Notes under the pieces: model-generated | Seen by the model: the letters and a program-made list of their open reading frames with translations, nothing else | Database searches by the model: none | Told to the model about the DNA's origin: nothing | Part shown: one piece after another, positions 11,191 to 22,500 of the stretch | How the letters are laid out: each line of letters opens with the position of its first letter | How positions within the stretch are numbered: position 1 is the stretch's first letter | Program-made: the position numbers and the translations under genes | Assembly (NCBI GenBank): GCA_958510825.1 | Contig: OY294051.1 | Span: forward strand, 33,272,998 to 33,336,997 | Reading direction: 5' to 3' | Source of the DNA: Brachypterus glaber | Lineage: Eukaryota > Arthropoda > Insecta > Coleoptera > Kateretidae | Length of the DNA stretch: 64,000 nucleotides

Positions 11191-12470
11191 TCAGATTTGA
11201 ACGTTTAGGGAGTTTGGTTTAGGTTCCTTGAGTAAAAATACATATAAAAGTCATATAGTGTAATACTATAAGAGCAACTGTTGAAAAAAAAATGCTATTA
11301 GGAGAAAGTAACATTTTGTGCCAACAAGAATTTTACTTTTTAAAAGGCTATTACTGCTTTAATATAAAATTTAGGTGTTTCGTGAAGAATACTTTTTTGA
11401 TTAGTTTTAAATAAAGAATCGCTCTGCAGCATTATTTTTTTATGTAGAATCATCCCCTTTATTTAATGCCAAAAGACTGCAAACACCGTGTATAAAGTCA
11501 CTTAACGAAATTCAAAAAGGTTTATAAAAAATTAAAATGTAGGCCTGTGTAATCATAAACTGGATTATAAAGATTATACTACACAATTTGAAGCAATATG
11601 GGTAATTCCTATTATCAAAGGAGGCTAAAACAACTAAGCAGCCAATTAATGATAATTTCCGGGTCAAGTTGATTCATTTTTCAAATAACAGCCTTCTAGA
11701 TCAATGAAAGTAAATTGTTTAATTAAATGCAATGGATGGAATTTAATGCAAGACAGATTTGACAATATGGAACAACTATAGACAATAAAGGTTCAACCCT
11801 TTCGTGGACAGATAGCTTTGTCGCATATTCGCTTATGCCATTGTAATTAAAATTTTATTTTTTTTATGATAACTTCATTTTTATAAATTTACATGCTCAT
11901 ACAATTTTTTTTAGCTTAATTTTCTTAATAATTATTAATTAGGGGTAGGTAATGAAAAAAATTAAAATAACATTTTTCTGGAAAAAAATGATAGGAACAT
12001 TTTTTGTGTAGTTTTATATAACGTTTTATATTGTTTTTAAATGTTTCCTCTATTTTAAATAATAAAAAAATTACGACGGAAAAAAAAATAAACAAAAATT
12101 TAACCCCCTTTCCCCCCAACCGATTTTGCTCAAATACGAACTTGTCCAAGATAATATAAAAAAACATCTGCATAACAAATTTCAAGTCGCTAGCTCAAAG
12201 CGTTCTTAAGTTATCGTGGATTCAGACAGATAGACCGACAGACAGACAGACATAATTTTTTTTGTTGCTTGTTTTGATTTTTCTCGACGTTTCAGGAAAA
12301 AATAAGATGACTAAAGCAAAAAAAAAAAAAATTATCACAATACTTTCTTTTGTAAGAAAGTAAAAAAGTAAACAAAAGACGGAACATTACTCGTGGAGTG
12401 CACTCTTCAAAAATGTTGTTGGGCCAGAAAGAAAGTAAAAGTAACAAAAAAAAAGGCAAAGTGCAATTTT
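11191..12470. other. AT-rich intergenic DNA with R1- and R2-like fragments
   Basis: 11225-11300 (GAGTAAAAATACAT, AGTGTAATACTATAAGAGCAAC) resembles R1 and the MITE interior near 26080. 12180-12255 resembles R2 and ends in a short GACAGACAGACAGACA tract. No gene. Confidence 0.45.
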
Positions 12471-12550
12471 AGTACTAGCCCACACAAGTCCTGGACTTAG
12501 GGGATGCTTAATTAAGTAGAATAGTACGAGGTTAAACAAAATGTAATGTA
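12471..12550 (+). mobile_element. SINE 3' fragment, copy a
   Basis: TACTAGCCCACACAAGTCC, TGGACTTAGGGGATGCTTAA and TTAAGTAGAATAGTACGAGG followed by TTAAACAAAATGTAATG match the 3' ends of the SINEs at 58079 (plus) and 39185-39463 (minus). The tRNA head is absent, so the copy is 5'-truncated. Confidence 0.85.
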
Positions 12551-13839
12551 AAAAAACCCTTCCCGCATACCGTCCCATTTATGGCACGAACCGGTTTTTT
12601 TCATTATTTGTGGGGGATCAATAACTTTTTGTTATGAATAAAGAACCTGTTACAGATATTTGAAAAAAAATCCGACCATCTACAGTTAATCAAGCGACTT
12701 TTACTAACGTTTTTAACAAGGATTCTGCGTGTCGGTTGAAGACTGGACAACCTAAAACTTCAAAGTGTAATGAAAAATATTTGCCGGTCTAATTGTGCAA
12801 AAATTATTTTGTTATTATATAAACCTTGTTAAAGCGGTTTATGGGTATATCCAATTTGACAGAAATGTAATTTTCACATGAAACCAGAAAAGCAGAAAAA
12901 ACAGAATCGGTAATTCCTATAAATAAACCTTAATCTGAGAATGCTATGCACTTTCTGACACAATTTAACATCGATTGCTACAGTTCATTGGTTTCCCATG
13001 TGTCCTGATAAATAATACAGGGTAATTCAAAATTAGGTTATTAATTTTAAGGGGTTATTTTACAATAAATTTATTAAATTAAGGGGCGATTCCACACGAA
13101 AACAGTCCATTAAAAAGTTAGCCGGGACCTACTGATACTTCTAAAATAAGTCACACTTTTTTTGATGGACACTAATAGATTTGAAGAAAGGGAAACTCTG
13201 ACAGATGAAAAAAAGGATGTTATAATGTCCATTAAAATTGGAACGTTTCGTCGGTAATACTTTTCTTACGGGATAGACGCAGAATATACAGGAACCTGTA
13301 AAAAAAACTCCAGTTTTAATTTTGACATATTTTATACAAAAGGAAAAAGTTTCAGTGAAAGTCTAAATGTGGTACTAAAAATACTGTTTTTACAAAACAT
13401 TAAGTTTTATTGTAAAATGTATAATTACAGTATAAATAAAACAAAACTTCAAAAGTTTTATTTATAATTCATTACACAGACTACATCGGGATGAAATCAC
13501 CTCATGAATAATTACAGTAAATAAAAGTATTACGATACTCAAATTTTTTTTTATAAAATATGACGAAACGAGCGAAAAATGGTGTTAAATTAAATTACAT
13601 CGGTTACATTTTTGTAAATCATTGTTGTTTCGCGACCAATCCAAATCCAAACCAATTACTCGTACCTTTTCAGAGGATGACCAAACCTGGATTTATAGTA
13701 TCAAATTTTGATTTCCACTTTTTTTCTTTCGTGAATAAATATCTGGAAAACAAAACTTCAAAAGTTTTGATTACAGATTCCTATAGATTCTGCGACTATC
13801 CGATATAAAAGTACCACCGACAAAACGGCCCAAATAACA
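12551..13839. other. Intergenic, no gene seen
   Basis: Unremarkable AT-rich sequence. AAAACTTCAAAAGTTTT hairpins occur at about 13443 and 13751. The 82-codon frame at 13560-13808 has no recognisable homology and starts beside T-rich DNA; it is not called. Confidence 0.4.
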
Positions 13840-14064
13840 CAGCCACACAAAAAGTTTGGTACTTTTAACCAGACACATGTATTTCTATGTATTTTGAGTC
13901 GCTGAATCCGAATTTGAGGTCAAAAAAACGTTCCTTTCATAACGTTTTTTGAGGATATTTCCAAAACTAATCGCATGAGGTGCTATTTTGATATCAGATT
14001 TGGATTTAACGTCTCGAAATACATATGTCTCGTCAAAAGTACCAGACTTTTTTTTGTGTGGCTG
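13840..14064. mobile_element. Foldback MITE, CAGCCACACAAAAAG termini
   Basis: The left end (CAGCCACACAAAAAGTTTGG, then TACTTTT..CCAGACA.ATGT) is mirrored on the right (ACATATGTCTCG, AAAAGTACCAGAC, TTTTTTGTGTGGCTG). The inner GAGTCGCTGAATCCGAATTT resembles the arm of the foldback at 49413-49711, suggesting one broad family. No clear target duplication. Confidence 0.7.
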
Positions 14065-14685
14065 GGTAATTGTAATGGCAATTATGACTGCCGTGCCTCG
14101 AACACCAAATAATAAGCTACATCAACAGTTCGATCGACTTTTATGTATTTTTTCCAGAACCATGGTACTTAAAGCTTATTCCGAACCAATGTCTATAAAA
14201 ACATATTTCCAATTTTTAAGCCTGGACCTATCCCTTAAAATCCATCAACCTCTGTACAACGTTGAATAACAAAGTTTTTGATATGGAGCTTATTTTGTTT
14301 TTAATTATAACTAATTAACATTAATTGATAATTTATTGTTATTATATGTTCTTATAAATTTTTTGAGAATAAAATTTTTGCATCATTACATTTGAAAGAT
14401 AAATTAATCATAAATAACCTCTTCAATACCAAGTTTGCCACATGTGGTAAACACCCCTATATACCAATTTTCACGAAAACAATGTAAACAATTAAAATTA
14501 ATTACCCCCTGCCCCCGAGGGTGGAACTAGGACTTTTTTATTATCAGAAGCGACCTCATAGGGGTTATATGCCAATTTTTATGAAAATATTGTAAAAAAA
14601 ACTATTTCTCCCCAGTCCCCTCCCTTAGGGATGGAGTTAGAATTTTTTTAATATTAGATTCAGATTTAGTGACCTCAAAAACCCT
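14065..14685. repeat. Degenerate minisatellite (14440-14685) and flank
   Basis: Units of about 125 bp repeat CCTATATACCAATTTTCACG, then G-rich CCCCCTGCCCCCGAGGGTGG, then a TTTTTTATTATCAGA block. The same family runs in opposite orientation at 35110-35480. It continues after the nested insertion at 26455 (CCAACTTTTTTTGAAAAC). Confidence 0.65.
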
Positions 14686-14758
14686 TATACAGGGTGTCCC
14701 AGAACTCGCGTCCATCCTTGAAGGTACAAATAATACATAAAAAAATATTAAAAAAAGT

Positions 14759-17062
14759 TGTAGCAGTTATGACTGCCACTGTTTTTAAAGATTACCTGAT
14801 CTGTGTCACGTAATCATACGATGTTACCATTTTTTCAGAAGTTAGTATTTCTTTCTATTTGCACATATAAGATTGAGTACAGACTTATTGTATGGTCTTG
14901 TGGAAGTCTTGCGATGGTCCTTGATTCCATTTGCTGGGTCATTTTTCTTTTATTACAGAATTTGTCTTATTTTTGGTGTTTACTTTTGATAGCCTAAAAT
15001 ATAATAACAAACGTCTAGTAATCTACTACATTCAGTACTTGAGTTAGCTACTGATGTTTTTCAGCTAGTCTTACCTTTTTAATCACAGCTAAAGCTTCTG
15101 GAAGTCGGATAAAATCATTATCAAAGATTGTTTACCTAATTTTGAGGTTAGTTTTACTTCTACCCGCATTCAGGTATACAGTATGCATTGCATGGTCAGC
15201 TGATGACTTCAAGTTGGTTTATTTTCGTCGTATCATTTCTTAAACCATATGAAACGATTGTTAGATGTATGGCTAGGCATTTTAAACTTATTTAGAGTAT
15301 TCTTTTTCTTTATTTTCAAGTATTATGGGGATTATGAATAGATGTTTTTTGTGTTGCCTACCCTCAAAATCGATTTGTTGTTCGTAGTTCCAAGTTTCGC
15401 CACGGGGGGAGTTTTGTACCTTGCCGGAGTTGAAGGGAGTGGCGTTCTTTTTCAAAACGACAAGCAATGGCGTTCAGGTCGTAAAATCAGAATCTGATTT
15501 TTGTGAAACCATCCGTGGTTTATGTTTGTGTAAAAATGTTGCAATAAGTTTGTAATGAAGTGTAGTATAATCCTACGTAATTAGTTCAAGCAGTTTTAAT
15601 GGAAATTCCACAATATTCATCTTTCAAAGTAAGTCGCTTTTTGGTTACCTAAGTTACAAGTGTTTAACACGTTGTTTTCTTTATTTTCATTAGAGGCGTA
15701 CAGATGAAGGCTTCAGGCTGCAGAGTATTCTAGTATTCAGCACTTACTGCTCCAATTAATTCAGTTTTGGACTGGGTAAGTTTATTTTAAATCTAATTAC
15801 GGATTTCGATTTTTCATATCGATGGCTGAGTTCTAAAGTCGCTGTTCTTTCTTTCTAGATTGTTGGTGAAGCTTTTCCATTTCTGTTCTAACGTTCTTCG
15901 AATGTTTTGACGATACCTCTATCCCAAATTTTATGAATATTGTTGGTGAAGCTTTTATATTTTACAACGTTACCGTTATCTCAAGTTTTACGAGTATCGA
16001 TGGCGAAGCTTTCCATTTCAACTTTAACTTCAATTTTCATTGAGGTGTTCTTCAATTTTCCACATTAGTTTTCAAGAGTTTTCAAGATTTTTCAAGATGT
16101 TCAGTAAATTGCAGTACCGTTTTTAAGCCAAGAGGTTTACAAACGTTTCAATGGATCCTCAAGCGTTTGAGTTTCAAACGTGTTCAAATTTGTAAGGAGT
16201 TCTCAAGGCAAGGACAAGGAAATGTTCTGCACAGTGACGTACATCATCAGGGAGTGGGACAACGTATTTGGTCGTTCCAGGGACAACTTTAATTAACAGG
16301 TTTTTATAGTTTTAGTGTAAATAATGAAAATGCGGTTTACTATATTTATTTTTGGTAAAATATCCAAGTTCTCAAATTTTAATATTTATTAAGGTGCTCT
16401 ATTTTATTATGAATATTCTAGGTTGGTTTGTAAACAAAGTTGCAACTTTGGGCCGTACGCCTAGATTACTATTTTTCACTTATTAACACATACCTTATAT
16501 TACTGTTTTTATTTAGGTTATTCACCATAATAATTTTGGTATACATATTTTAACATTTTTGCAATAGGGTAGTTCACCACATTTTTTTTTATATTTCGCA
16601 ATGGGGTCTTTTCACCATACTTTTGGTAATTTATAATTTTATTTTAATTAATATGATTAATTAAAGTTGTCTACTTGTCATTTTAAATAAACATTGTAAC
16701 AGCACATATTTGAGTTTTTGTTTAAATTATAATCAACACAAGATATACAAATCTATTCAAATCATAGTTATTTTTCAGGTTTATACATGCTGTAAAAGAT
16801 AATTAATATTCTAGTACATTATTTTTTATGTGTTTGAATCTTAACACATAAACTGCCAAGCACATGTATGTTTACAAGATTCTGGCGCCCAAGGTGTTAA
16901 ACTAAGCTTATTATCATAATTTTTAATCCATGAACCCCTGTGCCCGTACTGATGCCAGTTAGCCGATCGCAACCGTACATTTTCTTTTCTATAATAAGTA
17001 ACCAGGGCAGCGCCTGATAATTTTTTAGTTTTTACTTATTCTAGACAGGAAAACGCGGTACA
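14759..17062 (+). repeat. 5' LTR
   Basis: 2,304 bp, TG...CA. It contains a three-copy internal repeat around ATTGTTGGTGAAGCTTTT (15859, 15939, 15996, the last degenerate) and a primer-site-like TGGCGCCCAAGGTGTT at 16883. Promoter and polyadenylation sites must lie here but were not pinpointed. The 64-codon frame at 14803-14997 is mirrored in the 3' LTR and has no recognisable product. Confidence 0.95.
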
Positions 17063-17065
17063 CAA

Positions 17066-17085
17066 TGGCGCCCAAATAACGTGGG
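17066..17085 (+). promoter_or_regulatory. Primer-binding site, tRNA-Lys-like with four extra bases
   Basis: It starts three bases after the LTR. TGGCGCCCAAATAACGTGGG matches the complement of the tRNA-Lys 3' end (TGGCGCCCAACGTGGG), except for four inserted bases after CCCAA. The first ten bases pair perfectly, which is enough to anchor a primer. Confidence 0.75.
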
Positions 17086-17140
17086 ATTAAGCTAGTTTAA
17101 CTTTTAAATTTTTGAAGTTTGTGAAAAAAATATAAAATAT

Positions 17141-17219
<79 letters not shown>

Positions 17220-18035
17220 TTTGAGATATTTTTAAGATATTTTTAAGATATTTAGACAAAACTGGATATGGTTGTTGATTTGATTTAAACAATAGGTGTG
17301 CAATGTTTAAAAAATAGTTTGGTGTATACAGGGAGAAAAGAAACCACGGATAGGTTGAGAGTACCAAAAGGGTAAAGTTTTGAGTTTTATTCGAATTCTA
17401 AAATATATAGGATCGTAATAAAAAAAAAAAAGTATTGGACGCAGTGGTACAGTTTTTGGTTATTTTTGATTCTGAAATATACAGGGTAAAAATAAAAGTT
17501 AGAGAGAATTTTTTTTGAAAAGCAAACATTTTGGTGCATAGTTTTGATTATTTTAATTCTGAAATATATAGAGTAAAATAAAGAGAGAAACGTTTGGCCA
17601 GTGAGTTATTTTAGTTCTAAAATATATAGGAGAAAATAAAGTTGAGAGGTTTTTGGTTATGAAATTCTAAAATATATAGAATGGATTAAAGTTTGATGAA
17701 AGATGAGAGATTTTTTGAGTTTGTGAAATTCTGAAATATACAGGGTGAACAAAAAAGGTGTAGTAGTACGCGAGAATAAATCGTGGAGTTTTTGGTTCCG
17801 ATCCGAATCTAAAAAAGAGTGGCGGACAGGGCAAGTATTTTTGAAAAAATATTGCAAATTTTGAGTGAGATTGCGAGAGATTTTTGAAAGATTTCTGAAA
17901 GATTTTCAAAAGATTTTTGAGAGTGAATATTTTTAGAAAGAATATTGACTATTTAAAGAGAGATTGCGAAAGATTTTTGACAGATTTTGACAGATTTTTG
18001 ATAGTAAATTTTAGTAATAAATTAAAATTTTAATC
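17086..18035 (+). other. Leader: 70-nt poly(A) and six-copy motif array
   Basis: An uninterrupted A run spans about 17146-17215. Downstream, ATTCTRAAATATAYAG recurs at about 17395, 17469, 17556, 17614, 17664 and 17728, each followed by a purine-rich stretch. 17865-18005 repeats AGATTTTTGA. No frame precedes gag. These could be packaging or regulatory repeats, or slippage products. Confidence 0.7.
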
Positions 18036-19550
18036 ATGGAAGATTTAAATAAAATGGATCTTAGATATTTGACGGTAGAGCAAATAAATTATGAATTGCG
18101 TATTAGGTCTTTAACGGCTAGGAATGATAGAAATGCGAAAATTAAAACATTGAGTAGAGCTATAGCAAGGGAAACGGAGGACAATAAATATGTCGATCCG
18201 GAGTTTAATTTCAATAATGAGGTAAAAGCTATTAATGATAATATTGATATTGTAAAAACTTTAGTTAAAGAACTTGAGGAGTTTGAGTACTCAATTTCTC
18301 AACTCATTCGTATAAAGTCAAATCTAGCGCACATAAATAAGCGTTTAAATAGGTTTCCGGAAGTAAAGGATAAAGAAGCAGATAGGACAAAATTTTTACA
18401 GATTTCTAAAGCCACTTGTTTAGAATTAGAGGCGGATTTGATTGAGGCTCATACTGCGCATGAGAATAAGGTCAATGAAACTAATATGACAAGAATTTCT
18501 TTAAATGACACAACGTTTCATGCAGCAGCTAATACTTCGGCTAGATCAGACCCGGACTTTATAAAGCCTGTACCTGTTTATAAATGGGGTGTTTCTTTTG
18601 ACGGTACTGGAGACGTACTTTCGTTCATTGAAAAAGTAGATTATTTAAAAGTTTGTAGAAACGTCTCAGATGAAATTTTATTTAAAACAGCTTATGACTT
18701 ATTTAAAGAGCCGGCGCTCTCTTGGTTTTTGTCAGTTAAAAGTTCAGTTAATAATTGGTCAGAGTTAATAGGATTATTAAAGAAAGAATTTTTGTCTGCT
18801 AGTGTAGATGATCATACTTGGGATGACATCAGGGCAAAGTATCAAAAACCAGATGAGTCAATTTCAGTTTTTACAGCGGCTATGGAGACATTATTTAAGA
18901 GACTTTTGCGTTATCCTAGTGATTTTACAAAATTGAAAACAATTAGGGAAAGGATACTTCCACATTATTTTACTCCGTTATCATTAGTAGAAGTAAACTC
19001 GATTGAAGACCTCAGAAAGTATTGTAAAAAGTTAGATGAAGCTTACATTTTGAAACAAAAAAGTGTAACAAATAAAAACGCAATTTATAAGAAATCAGTA
19101 CCTAGGGTAAATGTGGTAGAAACTCAAGATAGTAGTTTTGCAGAGGAAAGTAGTTGTGTAAATAAAGCAAGTAGTAGTAAAAATGTTTGTAAAGAAGGGC
19201 ACTGTTGTCAGATAAATTCAAATAGTAATTTTAGTAACAATTTTAGAAATAATAATAATAGTAATGGTAACTATAATAGAAATTTCAGAAATAATGGATA
19301 TAAATCTTTTGGTAGTAATAGTAGCAGTAATTTTAATAGTAATAAAAATCAGAAAAATAGCAGTTCAGAAAATAATAGTACAGTAAATAGTAGTAATCAA
19401 GTAAAGCAAATAGTCTGTTATAATTGTAATGGAATTAATCATGTTTTTAGTAAATGTCTTGCAAAAAGGACTAAGTTTTGTTACCGTTGTGGAAAAAAAG
19501 ACGTATTTTTAAAAGATTGTTCTAATTGTCAAAAAAATGTAGAGCAGTAG
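18036..19550 (+). CDS. gag: Gag polyprotein of the Ty3/gypsy element
   Basis: This 504-residue frame encodes the particle-forming protein that packages the element's RNA in the cytoplasm. The ATG at 18036 is the first good start after the leader. Residues about 1-150 are charged and helical. About 170-335 looks like a retrotransposon capsid region (YKWGVSFDGTGDVLSFIEKV, WFLSVKSSVNNWSELIGLLK, YQKPDESISVF). 395-455 is an Asn/Ser-rich linker. The C-terminus has one canonical zinc knuckle, CX2CX4HX4C (C461, C464, H469, C474). The second (C482, C485, V490, C495) has valine in place of histidine, so it may bind zinc poorly. The frame ends in TAG inside the start of pol, in the other frame. Confidence 0.95.
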   Translation: MEDLNKMDLRYLTVEQINYELRIRSLTARNDRNAKIKTLSRAIARETEDNKYVDPEFNFNNEVKAINDNIDIVKTLVKELEEFEYSISQLIRIKSNLAHINKRLNRFPEVKDKEADRTKFLQISKATCLELEADLIEAHTAHENKVNETNMTRISLNDTTFHAAANTSARSDPDFIKPVPVYKWGVSFDGTGDVLSFIEKVDYLKVCRNVSDEILFKTAYDLFKEPALSWFLSVKSSVNNWSELIGLLKKEFLSASVDDHTWDDIRAKYQKPDESISVFTAAMETLFKRLLRYPSDFTKLKTIRERILPHYFTPLSLVEVNSIEDLRKYCKKLDEAYILKQKSVTNKNAIYKKSVPRVNVVETQDSSFAEESSCVNKASSSKNVCKEGHCCQINSNSNFSNNFRNNNNSNGNYNRNFRNNGYKSFGSNSSSNFNSNKNQKNSSSENNSTVNSSNQVKQIVCYNCNGINHVFSKCLAKRTKFCYRCGKKDVFLKDCSNCQKNVEQ

Positions 19551-22500
19551 TGGGAAATCCCGGCCGACGCTCACTACTTCATAAGGCCATACCTGATAGT
19601 AAGATAACTAGTAGCTACGAAGACAATTGGTTCAATTGGACAATTTGGCTAGAAAAAGTAAAAGCATTTTATAAAAATCACTTAATTTCCTTAGTAAATT
19701 TAAATCCTTTTGAAAATTTACCAAATGATAATAGGCCTTATATAAAAGCAAGTATCGCTAATAAGCAAATAGTAGCATTAATAGATACTGGCGCTAACTG
19801 TTCAGTTATAGGAAATTTGGGAATTAGTTTGATTAAAAGTTTAAATTTAGAAATTTGTAATAGTAGTATACCATATGTAACTACGGCTGATAAGGCACAT
19901 CAAAAAGTTTTAGGTTTTGTGGAGTTACCAATTACAGTCAATGATACAGTAAATGTTTTAAAAATTTTAGTAGTACCGACTTTGCAAACAGAATTTATTT
20001 TTGGAGTAGATTTTTTGAAACAATTTTCTATATCTCTAAGTTTCGAAAATAATTCTTGGAAATTTTTGAATAAAGTAGAAATAAATAGTATTAATTCTAG
20101 TAATGAATTTGGAATTTTAGAGTTAAGTAGTGATCAGGAACATTTAGCTAATAAAGTTAAAGATTTGTTCAAAGAACTAAAAAAAGATAAGTTAGGGTGT
20201 ACTCATATAATGAAACATGATATTGATACTGGGGATAACAAACCTTTTAAAATGCGACAATACCAAATGTCTCCGTATATGCAAGAAATTTTAGTTAAAG
20301 AATTAAAAGATATGTTAGCACAAGGGGTAGTCTCTCCTTCGAATAGCGATTATAATAGTCCGGTATTGTTAGTGAAAAAATCTGATGGATCGCATAGGCT
20401 TTGTTTCGATGGTAGAAAATTAAATGCTCAAACAAAGAAGGATTCTTATCCATTACCAAAAATTGATAGAATTTTAAGTATGCTTGGTAAGGCGAGATAT
20501 ATTTCTACAATCGATCTGAAAAAAGCTTTTTGGCAGATTCCACTGACTGAAAGGTCAAAGGAAAAATGCGCTTTCACTGTACCTGGCTATGGTCTATTTC
20601 ACTTTAATCGTATGTGTTTTGGGTTGGCTAACGCGGCGCAAAGGCAACAACGATTGATGGATAAATTGTTTGGTGCTGCCTTTGAACCATATATTTTTGT
20701 ATATTTAGATGACATAATAATAGTATCATCTAGTTTTGAAGAACATATACGTCTGCTAAAAGAGGTTTATCGTATTTTAAAAGAAGCTAATCTTACAATA
20801 AATTTTGATAAGTGTAAATTTTTTAGAAAATCATTAAAGTATTTGGGTTTTGTTTTGGATAGAGAAGGGTTACGCACAGATATAGAAAAAGTACAGGATA
20901 TGTTAAATTATAAACGTCCTAGTACAACTACAGAGATTAAACGGTTTATAGGGTTATGTTCATGGTACAGACGGTTTGTAAAAAATTTTGCAACGTTAGT
21001 AGCACCACTTAATGCTTTGCTGAAAGGTTTAGGAAAGAAACAACCAATTAAATGGAATAATGAAGCTGAAGTCGCGTTTGTTAAAATAAAAGAAGCTCTT
21101 GTTTCAGCTCCGGTTTTAACCAGTGCTAGGTACGACCTTGTTTTCACCATACAATGTGACGCTAGTAATGTAGGTTTGGGAGCAGTGTTAACACAGGTTC
21201 AGGAGGGAAAGGAAAAGGTTATTGCATACGCCTCAAGAACTCTCTCAAGATCAGAAAGAAATTTTAGCACCGGTGAAAAAGAATGTTTAGCTCTTTTATT
21301 CGCGATTGATCGTTTCAGGGGATATATTGAAGGAGTTAGGTTTAATGTTATAACAGACCATTCTAGTTTAAAGTATTTAGCAAATTTTAAAGACCCGACA
21401 GGAAGAATTGCTAGATGGGCGGTTAAACTCCAACAGTATGACATGAATATTACATATCGTAAGGGTAGTTTACAAGTAGTTCCAGATGCATTAAGTAGGG
21501 CTTTTGAAGAAGTTGAACCAGAAAAACCAGTATTTCCGTCAGTTAATTTAATATCATTTGATTCGGAACAGTATGGTAAAGATGAGTACTATGTTTCATT
21601 AAGAGAAAAGATATTGAAGAGTCCAAATCAATATAAAGAGTATAGAATTGTAGAAGATAAAATATATAAATTTGATCGTTCTAATTTAGGTATTAAAACG
21701 AATATTAAAGAGTGGAAGTTGTTGGTTCCGAGACTCTGTAGGGTGCTTGTTATGAAAGAATGTCATGATGATCCTTTAGCAGCTCACATGGGTTTTTATA
21801 AAACTTTTAATAGGGTATCACAAGAATATTTTTGGCCACGTATGAGATCAGATATTTTGAAATATGTTAAGTGTTGTAAAATTTGCGCTGAACAAAAGGT
21901 TCCGAAGTATGCACGTCATGGGTTGATGGGTAAAGAAAAGAATATTAGTTTCCCTTGGCAGTGTATTTCAACAGATTTTATAGGTCCATTACCTAGATCG
22001 AATGGAGGGTTTTGTTATTTATTAGTAGTATCTGATTGGTTCACAAAATATACACTTTTACAACCTTTGAAAACAGCTACTGCTCAAGGTGTAATAAAAT
22101 TTATAGAAAATCAGGTGTTCTTAATATATGGCGTACCGCAGTACATTATTGTCGATAATGGTACTCAGTTTGCTGGGAAAGCTTTCAAAAAGCTTGCGGA
22201 CGACTATCAAGTTCAAAAAATCTGGTACAATGCCAAATTTCATTCACAAGTAAATCCTACAGAAAGACAGAATCGAACGGTAGAAACGGCGATAAGGTCT
22301 TATATAAAAGAAAATCACCGGGAATGGGATAAAAATATAGGTAAAATAGGTCTTGCGCTTCGTACCGCAGTTAATGAGGTCCACGGACATTCGCCGGCGT
22401 TTCTCAATTTTGGAAGAATCGTACCTTTAACAGGGGCTTACTATGGCAAAGTTTCGTCCACTCAAGACGTTGAGTTGGAACCGGATTCTCGGGAAATGTA

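Noticed and set aside
14803..14997. 64-codon frame present identically at 23716-23910
   Set aside because: Both lie in the LTRs and are identical because the LTRs are. No family resemblance.
17104..17367. Minus-strand frame with a poly-phenylalanine tract
   Set aside because: It is the complement of the 70-nt poly(A) run in the retrotransposon leader.
20908..21444. Minus-strand frames of about 80 codons inside pol
   Set aside because: Shadows of the pol coding sequence.
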